A stretch of DNA of 8,811 nucleotides from JAMCXS01 sp964459065 (GTDB lineage Bacteria > Acidobacteriota > Terriglobia > UBA7540). The notes beneath the pieces are model-generated. The model saw nothing but the letters and a program-made list of their open reading frames with translations. It ran no database searches and had not been told where the DNA came from. The position numbers and the translations under genes were made by a program. Each line of letters opens with the position of its first letter. Positions within the stretch are counted from its first letter, which is position 1. Shown here piece by piece: positions 1 through 8,507 of the stretch. The DNA is taken from positions 1 through 8,811 of the forward strand of contig CAYWMN010000156.1 of the NCBI GenBank assembly GCA_964459065.1. Direction: 5' to 3'.

Positions 1-1472
1 GAATTCGCTTGCGCCTGGGGTTCCGCCAAGGTGAACACCTCTCGAATCAGGGCGGCCAGGTCCGTTTTACTGGGATGGAGCTCGACCGGCCGGGTGAAGT
101 CAAGGAACGTTTTGACCACCCGGTCAAGGCGCTGGATCTCCGATGAAAGCGTGTCGAGCTGAGGTTTTACGCGAGCCCCCTCGGCAGAGAGTTTGGCCCG
201 CAGAATTTCCACTTGCAAAACCATGGCATTGAGGGGGTTCTTGACCTCATGCGCAATGCCGGAGGTTATTCGGCCCAGCGCTGCAAGCTTGGTGGCCAGG
301 TCAATCTGGTTCTCAAGCTGAGCGCGGGTGCCGGCATCGCGGATCGTGACCAACGCCCCGACGGGTTCGCCTTGCGCCTCAGCAAACTGCACGCTGGCGG
401 CGACCCTGGGACTTGCTTCCGAGCTTTCCTCCTTAGGCGATTCCCAGACGGCGGGTTTTCGGGTTAGGAACGCCACGCGCAGCGTTTCATCCATGGGACG
501 ATCGGACCCAAAGATGTCCAGCGCCGAACGATGGAGGAGCGATTCTGGAGGAGCGCCCAGAAAGCGTGTGACGGCTGGAGTGGCCAGCACCAACTGATCC
601 TGGCGGTCGAACAGCAAAAGGCCGTCGGCCAGGTTCGCGAACAGTTGGTCGAGATTTTCTTTCAGTTTCAGGTAGGCGGTTTTCTCGCCTCGCATCTGTT
701 CCCCGAGCAGGTTCAGCTTGGAGGATAGAATGCCCCACTCATCCTTGCGCTTGATGTTCAGCGGCTTGGTATATTCGCCGCGGGCCATTTGGTCGACGCT
801 AAGGGAGATGGTCTTGAGGGGGCGCATTAAGCGAAAAGAGAGCAAGCTGGCAAACGCCGTGGCCAGGACAATCGCCAAGGCGGCCAGCAGCACGGCCCTT
901 CGCAGTTCCGGGGTCAGCTGATTGGCGACGAACAGGGTTGAAACGCCCACATGGATTGAGCCGAAGGGTTTGTCGCCGACTTCGATGGGCAAACCGATTT
1001 CATAAACTTTTTGTGGCCCGTAGATGACTCGCAATTGCCGCAAAGGGCTCGAGTCGAGCAGTTGCTTAAAGGGAGTTCCGGGGGTGAACACTGAGCCAAT
1101 TTCCGCCGGATCATTGTGGACGAGAACGATTCCGCTGGTACCGGTGATAGCGACGTAATAGGTGGTGGCTGAATAACCGACCGCAGATTCAATTGTGGAC
1201 GTGAGACCCGGATCCTGGGCCAGGCGGGTTTGAATGAAATTCTGGACGGCCTGGGAATCCGACGGCTCAACGCCGGGAGGAAGGTGACTCTGCGCCAGAA
1301 CCGTTTGGGCCTGGTGATAAACCTCGTCGGCGACATATTGGCCGCGTCGTTCCACATTGACCAGCGCATCCCGGGCCAGGCTGGTGAGGTAAACTGCGGA
1401 GATCGCCAGCACCACCAGCAGAACAAGGACTCCGGTGAGTGCCGTCAGTTTAGCTTTGAGGCTTAGCCTCAT
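1..1472 (-). CDS. Sensor histidine kinase (Cache-like sensor, HAMP, PAS, HisKA), C-terminus cut by window edge
   Basis: A single open frame of 490 codons runs from the ATG at 1472 to the left edge with no stop. It encodes an inner-membrane sensor kinase that should autophosphorylate on His and pass phosphate to the adjacent response regulator. The order is: membrane segment about residues 11-33; extracytoplasmic region about 34-190 with a Cache-like stretch (YYVAITGTSGIVLVHND near 105-121); second membrane segment about 193-213; HAMP about 213-266; PAS about 272-385 (LFANLADGLLLFD); and HisKA from about 393 with the H-box GIAHEVKNPLNAM, whose phospho-acceptor is His408. The ATPase domain (N, G1, G2 boxes) lies beyond the window. 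The start overlaps the last 23 bases of the regulator gene, and only a weak GAAAGA precedes it, so translational coupling is likely. The ligand cannot be told from sequence. The role is firm; the subfamily is not. Confidence 0.93.
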   Translation of the reverse strand, partial: MRLSLKAKLTALTGVLVLLVVLAISAVYLTSLARDALVNVERRGQYVADEVYHQAQTVLAQSHLPPGVEPSDSQAVQNFIQTRLAQDPGLTSTIESAVGYSATTYYVAITGTSGIVLVHNDPAEIGSVFTPGTPFKQLLDSSPLRQLRVIYGPQKVYEIGLPIEVGDKPFGSIHVGVSTLFVANQLTPELRRAVLLAALAIVLATAFASLLSFRLMRPLKTISLSVDQMARGEYTKPLNIKRKDEWGILSSKLNLLGEQMRGEKTAYLKLKENLDQLFANLADGLLLFDRQDQLVLATPAVTRFLGAPPESLLHRSALDIFGSDRPMDETLRVAFLTRKPAVWESPKEESSEASPRVAASVQFAEAQGEPVGALVTIRDAGTRAQLENQIDLATKLAALGRITSGIAHEVKNPLNAMVLQVEILRAKLSAEGARVKPQLDTLSSEIQRLDRVVKTFLDFTRPVELHPSKTDLAALIREVFTLAEPQAQAN

Positions 1473-2850
1473 ATTCTTTCAACTTATTATGGAGGGTTTT
1501 CAGGCTGATTCCCAACATCTCAGCCGCTCGGGTTTTATTGTTTCCCGTAAAAGCCAGTGTTTCAAAGACCAACCGCCGTTCAGCTTCTCCTACCGTCATC
1601 CCGGCCCGGAGATGCAGCTCATCGCCCATGCCTGCCGAAGCCGCGCGGCCGAAATCGGCCGGAAGATTTTCGGTGCTCAACAGCTCCCCGGTGTTCATCA
1701 CCATCATCCGTTCCAGCGTGTTGCGGAGTTCGCGGACGTTGCCCGGCCAGGAATAGTGCCGGAAGGCGTCCATCAGGCGATCGTCGATCGCCTTAATCGT
1801 GCACTGGTGCTTGCGATTTAACTCTTCGATCAGGGCTTGCGTCAAGGGCTCGAGGTCATCCAGGTGGTCCCGCAGAGGCGGCATGACAATTTGAACGACA
1901 TTCAGGCGAAAATACAAGTCGCTGCGGAGCTGGCCTTTGTTGACAGCCTCTTCAGGAACCTTATTGGTGGCGGCAAGAACCCGTACATCCACCGAGATTT
2001 CGTTTTTGCTTCCCAGGCGGCGCAGTTTGGAATCTTCCAGCACCCGCAGAAGCTTGGCTTGGGTCTGCATGGGCATTTCCCCAATTTCGTCCAACATCAG
2101 GGTGCCGCCGTCCGCCAGTTCAAAGCAGCCCATCCGCCGTTCGATTGCTCCGGTAAAAGCACCTTTCTCATGCCCGAAAATTTCACTTTCCATCAGTGTT
2201 TCAGGGATGGCCGCACAGTTGACGGCTACGAAAGGCCGTCCCTTGCGCGGGCTGAGTTCGTGGATGGTCCTGGCTGCCAGTTCCTTCCCGGTTCCGCTTT
2301 CTCCGATGATCAAAACGCCGGCGCGGGAAGGGGCCACGGCAGCGATCGTGGACATAACCTCCTGCATCTTTTTCGACCGGCCCACCAGGCTTCCCATGAA
2401 ACCCGCGTCCCGCAAGCGCCGTTGAGCGACCTCAAGCTGAAGCGCGTTTTCGCGCCGCTCCAGGCAGTTGCGAAGCTCCACTTGAAGGCGTTTGGGATTA
2501 ACGGGTTTCTCAAGAAAATTGAAGGCTCCCAGCTTGGTGGCTTCGACGGCTTGTTCGATGGTTCCCTGGCCGGTGAGCATGATGAACATCGCTTCAGGCA
2601 GTGAATCCCGGATTTGCTTTAGGAGATCCATGCCGTCGACTCCCGGCATCCGCAAGTCTGAGATCACGATGGCCGGGCCGAACATGAGGGCCTTCTGGCT
2701 GGCCTCGCGGCCATCAGCCGCCGTGTCTGTTTCATAGCCCCACACCGTCAGCAGATCCGCCAATCCCTGCCGTGCGTTCAGCTCGTCATCAACAACCAGC
2801 ACTTTTACTTTGCCGGGCAATTGAAACCCCCTTGGGTCAATATAGTACAT
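1450..2850 (-). CDS. Sigma-54-dependent response regulator, NtrC family (REC-AAA+-Fis HTH)
   Basis: This 466-aa protein has the full NtrC architecture and length. The receiver spans about residues 15-125, with acidic pocket D21/D22, phospho-acceptor D65 (ISDLRMPG), T93 and K115 all present, so it should be phosphorylatable. The AAA+ domain spans about 155-390: Walker A GESGTGKE at 183-190, the sigma-54-contacting GAFTGA loop at 230-235, Walker B LMLDE at 251-255, and WPGNVRE at 368-374. A Fis-type helix-turn-helix lies at about 421-461 (RAAEMLGISLKTLHNKL). It should bind upstream DNA and drive open-complex formation by RNA polymerase-sigma-54. It is first in an operon with its kinase and is divergent from another sigma-54 activator. 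The ATG at 2850 lacks a ribosome site. A TTG at 2820 (residue 11) has AAGGGGG six bases upstream and may be the true start, which would leave the receiver intact. Target genes are unknown. Confidence 0.95.
   Translation of the reverse strand: MYYIDPRGFQLPGKVKVLVVDDELNARQGLADLLTVWGYETDTAADGREASQKALMFGPAIVISDLRMPGVDGMDLLKQIRDSLPEAMFIMLTGQGTIEQAVEATKLGAFNFLEKPVNPKRLQVELRNCLERRENALQLEVAQRRLRDAGFMGSLVGRSKKMQEVMSTIAAVAPSRAGVLIIGESGTGKELAARTIHELSPRKGRPFVAVNCAAIPETLMESEIFGHEKGAFTGAIERRMGCFELADGGTLMLDEIGEMPMQTQAKLLRVLEDSKLRRLGSKNEISVDVRVLAATNKVPEEAVNKGQLRSDLYFRLNVVQIVMPPLRDHLDDLEPLTQALIEELNRKHQCTIKAIDDRLMDAFRHYSWPGNVRELRNTLERMMVMNTGELLSTENLPADFGRAASAGMGDELHLRAGMTVGEAERRLVFETLAFTGNNKTRAAEMLGISLKTLHNKLKEYEAKPQS
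2818..2833 (-). promoter_or_regulatory. Ribosome-binding site and probable alternative TTG start for the NtrC-type regulator
   Basis: Read on the minus strand, AAGGGGG (2833-2827) is followed by six bases and TTG (2820-2818), in frame with the regulator at residue 11. The upstream ATG at 2850 is preceded only by GAGCG and a hairpin, with no Shine-Dalgarno match. The shorter start gives MPGKVKVLVVDDE, which places the first receiver strand at the usual distance from the N-terminus. The choice is an inference from the sequence. Confidence 0.5.
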
Positions 2851-2855
2851 CGCTC

Positions 2856-2881
2856 GGGGTGGAAAGTCGAAAGTCCACCCC
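2856..2881. repeat. 8-bp perfect inverted repeat enclosing a 7-bp tandem repeat, upstream of the regulator gene
   Basis: GGGGTGGA (2856-2863) and TCCACCCC (2874-2881) are perfect reverse complements separated by 10 bases. Overlapping the left arm and loop is a head-to-tail direct repeat, GAAAGTC GAAAGTC (2862-2875). The element ends five bases before the annotated ATG at 2850. In the regulator mRNA it would form a strong leader hairpin; as DNA it could be an operator or activator site in the divergent region. There is no T-run, so it is not an intrinsic terminator. Its function is unknown. Confidence 0.6.
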
Positions 2882-3012
2882 CAGCAGGCGTTCTATCCGC
2901 AGCGGCTGCAACATCAACGGCTCGCTTGGAGTATGCATCTTTTCGCCGAACCGGTGGTGCTCGATTCTTTGCTGAACGACCTCATGGGAAGCAGGATCTC
3001 TCGGGATTTGCT

Positions 3013-3042
3013 TTGACTTTGTGAATCCCTCGTTTTTATACT
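3013..3042 (+). promoter_or_regulatory. Predicted sigma-70-type promoter for the second sigma-54 activator gene
   Basis: TTGACT (3013-3018) matches the -35 consensus at five of six bases. TATACT (3037-3042) matches the -10 consensus at five of six. The spacer is 18 bases and is T-rich just before the -10. Transcription would start near 3049, giving a leader of about 42 bases before the ATG at 3091. If real, the activator gene is transcribed by the housekeeping polymerase while its own targets need sigma-54. I found no comparable match facing the other way for the kinase/regulator operon. Confidence 0.6.
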
Positions 3043-3046
3043 GAGC

Positions 3047-3071
3047 ACGCCCGTTTGCGATGGACGGGTGT
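3047..3071 (+). repeat. Inverted repeat at the predicted transcription start (leader hairpin or operator)
   Basis: ACGCCCGT (3047-3054) pairs with ACGGGTGT (3064-3071) over eight positions, one of them a G-T wobble, with a nine-base loop. It begins at the predicted +1 and ends before the AAGG at 3077-3080 that likely serves as ribosome site. It could be a 5'-stabilising RNA hairpin or a repressor operator overlapping +1. There is no U-run, so it is not a terminator. Confidence 0.45.
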
Positions 3072-3090
3072 TGGATAAGGCGCCCACAAT

Positions 3091-4455
<1,365 letters not shown>

Positions 4456-4479
4456 CGACCTGCGCCCAGCCATGATGTT

Positions 4480-4500
4480 CGGCGGATTTACTCTCCGCCG
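4480..4500 (+). repeat. Inverted repeat between the activator gene and the GH38-like gene
   Basis: CGGCGGA (4480-4486) and TCCGCCG (4494-4500) are perfect complements around a seven-base loop, inside the 80-base spacer. The hairpin is GC-rich but no T-run follows, so a classical intrinsic terminator is unlikely. It could be a weak attenuator or an mRNA-processing or stability element. The next gene starts 35 bases downstream. Confidence 0.45.
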
Positions 4501-4520
4501 GGACCGGTTCGTGTTCATGG

Positions 4521-4527
4521 AAGGAGG
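4521..4527 (+). promoter_or_regulatory. Strong ribosome-binding site fixing the start of the GH38-like gene
   Basis: AAGGAGG lies eight bases upstream of the ATG at 4536. This is the best Shine-Dalgarno match in the window. It supports 4536 as the start, rather than upstream codons such as the ATG at 4382 that lie in the other reading frame and inside the preceding gene. Confidence 0.8.
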
Positions 4528-4535
4528 GCCTGATT

Positions 4536-7201
4536 ATGGGCAAGAAGCAGAAACAGCCGATCAGCCGCCGCAAGTTTTTGGCAAGCGTCGCGGGTGGCGC
4601 CGCGGGNNNNNNNNNNCCGCGGGAGGATTGGGGCTGGTTTCCTGCAAAGGGAAGCGGACAGCGGCGACTGAAGCTCCGGCCGAGGCTTACCTGGTGCCCA
4701 ACTTTCACCCGGCGAGTTGCGGCTGGCTGGATACGTTTTCCCAGGAACGCGTTTACTGCTGTAATAGTTACCTGGACCATCTTGACCGGGTTGGTAGCGA
4801 TCCCACCTATAAATTCGTTCTCTCGGAATGCAACAACATCATCGCCATGATGAACTTTCAGCCGCAGCGCATTCCGGAGCTCAAACAGCGGTGTCAGCAA
4901 GGCCGGGTGGAACTGGTCAACGCAAATTTCCTGGAAATGACTATCAATCTTTCCGGAGGGGAAGCGCTGATCCGCGAGGGTGTGGAAGGCTTGCGCTGGC
5001 AGGAGGAAGTGATGGGATTCAGCCCGCGCTTCACCTGGAACATCGATATTTGCGGCCTTCACGATCAGATGGGCCAAATCGCGGCGGGGCTGGGTTTGCA
5101 GGCCTTGGTCTACGACCGGATGAACAAAACCGGAAGCGCCATTCACTGGGTGGAATCGCCCGATGGATCGCGCATCCTCGCGCTGTGTCCCGGCAACTAT
5201 TCCGAATTCGGGCCTGTGTTTAAGACCAAGGTTCCGCTCACTGCTGAACAGCTCGGGAAACTGGAGCAGGAACTGAAGAAAAAAAAGAAGAAGACGCCGG
5301 TGGGTGCTCCGATTCTGGTGCTCGGCGGCGCCGGCGATTACAATCTCGCCCCAGCCTGCAGGGAATATCCCCGGCTTTTTCTCAAGCAATGGAAGCAAGT
5401 CAACCCTGAAACCAAGATTCACATCGCCACGGCCGGGGAATATTTGGATGCCCTCTTGCCCGGAATTCAATCCGGAAAGATACGGATTCCCACCATGCGC
5501 GGCGGCACCGGCTACACTTTTGACGCCTTTTGGATTGAATGTCCGAAGGTTAAAACCTGGTACCGCCTCAACGAGCATGGCCTGCAAGCGGCAGAATCCT
5601 TGGCGACGATTGCGAGCCTGCAATCAGACTTCCGATATCCTGCCAGGGACCTGTATGACGGCTGGATCCAGATGCTCTTGAATATGGACCGCAATACCCT
5701 TTGGGGATCGGCGGCGGGCATGGTCTTTGTCAGCCGGGAGTCCTGGTGCGTTCAGGATCGTATGGAATCCGTGCAGGCGATCAACAAGCGGGTTCAGGCC
5801 GGGGCCCTCCGCGCCTTAAGCCCGCGAGGAAACGGCGTGGCCCTGTTTAATCCGCTCAATTGGAATCGCCGCGACCCGCTAACCCTCAAGCTCGGTCCGG
5901 GCCAAAGCCTGAAGGGAGTTGAATGCCAGGCGCTCCCGGATGGCCGGACGTTATGCAAACTGCCACTCAATTCCTTCGGCACCGCCGCAGCCCATGTCGT
6001 GCGTCGAAATCCGGCGGAATCTCGCAAGGTTCAGCCGCCGGAATCCATCGAGACGCCGTATTACACTGTCCGAATCAACCCGGAAACCGGCGCGCTGGAA
6101 AGCCTGAAGCTGAAGCCGTCCGGCCGGGAAATTCTTGGCGGCCCGGCCAATGTTGTTGTCGCAGAAAAGCCGAAATCGGACCGGATCGATGTCGGAAACT
6201 TCATGGTCCCGCGGCCCGAACGCGTCCGGCTGGCTTCCTCCAGCGACTTCAAGTGCGTTTTGTCCGCCTATGCCGGTCCCCTTGCAACAACCGTCGTCGT
6301 AGAAAGCGAGTTTTACGGCGGCCGGCCGAGCCGGCGCGTCATGCGCTTTTACATGGACCATCCCCGGATCGATTTTGAGACTGACCTTGAAGACATTCCC
6401 AATCCGACCGTGGTGGTGGCCGAGTTCCCTCTGAAGAAGATCGATGAAGTCCGCCGGGGTATTCCCAACGGCTTTTCTCATGCCGCCTGGGCCAAGCCGA
6501 ACCCCAATCTTCACGGCTGGGCCAAAGGCATCGTGCCGGCAGTCCGGTGGATCGATTTTGCCCTGGCAGACGGCGGCGGGGTTGCGCTGATGGACCGCGG
6601 GCTCACGGGCCGCGAGCTCGACGGCAGCACTCCTATCATTTACCTTTATAATGCCACGGAAAAATACCTTGGCTATCCAAACCCGTGGCTCGACGGCAAG
6701 GGGGCCCATCATTTTGAGTACGCGCTGGTGGCGCATGCCAGCGGGTGGCGGAAGGCGCGAATTCCCCGGATGGCCTGGGAATATAACTCTCCACCGCTTT
6801 GGGCTGCCGGCCGCCAGGCTGCTCCGGCCAAGAGTTGGCTTGAGACCTCCGACAACCTTATCGTGCAGGTGATGCGTAGGGAAAAGAACCAAATTGAAAT
6901 CAGACTCCTTGAATGCTACGGGTTGCCGGGAATCGGTGAAGTGGTGCTGAACTTGCCGCATCATGATGCAAACCTGACCAATTTACGCGGCAAGGATCCC
7001 ACCCCGCTTGGGGGCAGCATGCCCTATCGCTTTCCGGTCCGACCGCAGCAGATCGTGACCTTGCGGTTCAAAACCGAATCCGCGGTTGAGAAAATTAGTC
7101 CCATCCTCAAGTGGGATCCTCTCGTGCCCAAGTCAAAGCTCGCAGCTTTGCACAAGTATGGAAGCTACAAGGGACATCCTCCGTTGGGGAACCAATCCTG
7201 A
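4536..7201 (+). CDS. GH38 alpha-mannosidase-like protein, Tat-exported lipoprotein (interrupted by N gap)
   Basis: With the gap closed (see 4607-4616) this is an 882-aa protein. It opens with a twin-arginine signal (SRRKFLASVAGG, residues 10-21) and a lipobox ending at Cys31 (LVSC), so it should be exported folded and lipid-anchored. Residues about 46-310 resemble the GH38 catalytic domain: VPNFHPASCGWL near 48-59, WNIDICG with the nucleophile-position Asp165, and GAGDY with Asp262 in the acid/base region. A middle domain follows (YTFDAF near 321; LLNMDRNTLWGS near 375). Beta-sandwich GH38 C-terminal motifs come next (ALFNPLNW 430-437; MRFYMDHPRIDFET from 597; AEFPL about 623-627). Family members cleave alpha-mannosides using zinc. 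Here the H-x-D and FHD zinc-ligand motifs are altered, so activity or metal use may differ. The frame changes across the gap, so naive calling gives two wrong ORFs. Substrate is unknown. Confidence 0.85.
4607..4616. other. Assembly gap of 10 Ns, probably of false length
   Basis: The flanks are ...GGCGCCGCGGG (ending 4606) and CCGCGGGAGGA... (from 4617). The same seven bases, CCGCGGG, sit at 4600-4606 and 4617-4623. Removing the Ns and one copy (17 bases) brings the upstream frame from ATG 4536 into register with the downstream frame and yields AGGAAGGLGLVSC, a coherent signal-peptide core plus lipobox. The 10 Ns therefore look like a scaffolding placeholder, not missing sequence. A real gap of compatible length cannot be excluded. 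Confidence 0.8.
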
Positions 7202-7236
7202 AGTGTTGTTCTCTGTTTCTCCGTTGGTCCGTCTTG

Positions 7237-7257
7237 CAGGTCCTTGCCGGCGACCTG
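7237..7257. repeat. Small inverted repeat in the 178-bp spacer after the GH38-like gene
   Basis: CAGGTC (7237-7242) and GACCTG (7252-7257) are perfect complements around nine bases, 36 bases after the stop at 7201. No T-run follows, so it is not a classical terminator. The rest of the spacer (7202-7379) shows no ORF, convincing promoter or RNA gene, although its last 60 bases are AT-richer. Confidence 0.35.
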
Positions 7258-7379
7258 TGGGGCCTTTGCCAGCCCGGGATTTATCTGGGAGCACTCCAGT
7301 TTGGAACCGGACGCCGTTTTCGGTTGAGTCCATTAAAAATTTCTCGACAATCGAACGGCTTAAACTGAGAATTGTTTTT

Positions 7380-8489
7380 ATGGCCACGATAGCCTTGGAT
7401 GCAACTTATACGGTGGGACCGCAGCCATCCGGCGTAGCGGTTTATTGCCGAAGGCTGATTGAGTCTCTTGCGCTGCTGGAGAGCGAGCATCACTATTTGC
7501 TTTGCTATCGTATTTCCAGGTTCCGGCAGCGGCGTGAATTTCTGCGGCTCAATGCCGCCCTGCCACCGCGCCTGCCCCGTTTTTCAGTCCGGTATTACCA
7601 CAATCCCTGGACGTTCTGGCTGCCCTGGCAGGCCGAGGTTTTTCACAGTCTGGTGCAGCGGCCGCCGGCCTTTCGGTTCAAGAAGGAGATTGTGACGGTG
7701 CTGGATCTTTTTCCCGTGACGGGAAAGGATTTCTCGATGCCGGATTTCCAGCGCAAATTTTCCGCTCTTTTGTTTGAAGCGGTTGAAAGAGCCGTACGCG
7801 TGATTACGCCTTCCCGCTACACGTCAGACCAGTTGCTGAGGCACACTTCGGTTTCGCGTGACCAGATTCGGATGATCCCCCTCGGAGTTGATCCGCCTGC
7901 GGAGTCTCTGAGCCCTGAGCGCCGCCAGCTTGAGCGCGAGCGCCTGGTGGGGAAAGGCAACATCATGATTCTTACCGTGGGGGCGATTCAGACCAGGAAG
8001 AACACGCTGAACGCGCTCAAAGCTCTCCGGCGAATGCCGTCGTGTTATCGCCTGGTCATTGCGGGCGGCAATGGGCACGGCAGCGAGCAGGTTCACGATT
8101 TCATTCGATCCGAGGGGCTCGGCTCGCGTGCCATCGTGCTGGGTTACGTTCCTGCCGAGCGCCTTCCCGTGCTCTATGACGCTGCCAACGTGTTCCTTTT
8201 CCCGTCTTTTGATGAGGGGTTCGGGTTCCCGGTTCTGGAAGCCATGTCGCACGCGGTGCCGGTGGTTGCGTCGGACGCGGCATCTTTGCCGGAGGTTGGA
8301 GGGGATGCGGCCGTTTATGTTAATCCCCACGATCCCCGGGACATTGCGGAGAAAGTTATGAATGTGGCCGAGGATGACCAGTTGCGGCGGACCATGATCG
8401 AGCGCGGCCATGAGCAGGCCCGGCAGTTCACGTGGCGCCGCGCCGCTGCCGAATATCTTAATGTCTATGATGAAGTCCAAGCCCTGTAA
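7380..8489 (+). CDS. Family 4 glycosyltransferase (GT-B fold, group 1)
   Basis: This 369-aa protein is the usual length for a cytoplasmic GT4 enzyme, which transfers a sugar from a nucleotide donor to a lipid or glycan acceptor with retention of configuration. The N-terminal domain begins IALDATYTVGPQPSGVAVY, the usual first strand and acceptor-side loop. The C-terminal nucleotide-sugar domain starts near 195 (ILTVGAIQTRKN, 197-208), includes LVIAGGNG near 225-232, and has the EX7E motif from E279 to E287 (EGFGFPVLE). VVASDAASLPEVGGDAAVYV (295-314) is the typical donor-binding stretch. The frame is open upstream to 7086, but that part overlaps the previous gene and has no family similarity, so I take the ATG at 7380; GAGA at 7367-7370 is only a weak ribosome site. 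It lies 18 bases before the dehydratase gene, implying one transcript. GDP-mannose, or a sugar derived from it, is a plausible donor, but this is inferred from context only. Confidence 0.92.
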   Translation: MATIALDATYTVGPQPSGVAVYCRRLIESLALLESEHHYLLCYRISRFRQRREFLRLNAALPPRLPRFSVRYYHNPWTFWLPWQAEVFHSLVQRPPAFRFKKEIVTVLDLFPVTGKDFSMPDFQRKFSALLFEAVERAVRVITPSRYTSDQLLRHTSVSRDQIRMIPLGVDPPAESLSPERRQLERERLVGKGNIMILTVGAIQTRKNTLNALKALRRMPSCYRLVIAGGNGHGSEQVHDFIRSEGLGSRAIVLGYVPAERLPVLYDAANVFLFPSFDEGFGFPVLEAMSHAVPVVASDAASLPEVGGDAAVYVNPHDPRDIAEKVMNVAEDDQLRRTMIERGHEQARQFTWRRAAAEYLNVYDEVQAL

Positions 8490-8507
8490 TTCCTTGTTGG
8501 GAGGATC

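Noticed and set aside
5276..5293. Poly-lysine run with a slippery A_AAA_AAG heptamer in the GH38-like gene
   Set aside because: A -1 shift would reach a stop about 40 codons later, at 5407, with no useful product and no obvious downstream structure. It is more likely a simple Lys-rich linker and a possible sequencing-error hotspot.
7237..7257. Intrinsic terminator after the GH38-like gene
   Set aside because: The stem is only six base pairs and no T-run follows, so it is listed only as an inverted repeat.
7086..7379. N-terminal extension of the glycosyltransferase to 7086
   Set aside because: It overlaps the end of the GH38-like gene in another frame and shows no family similarity. The GT4 fold begins right after the ATG at 7380.
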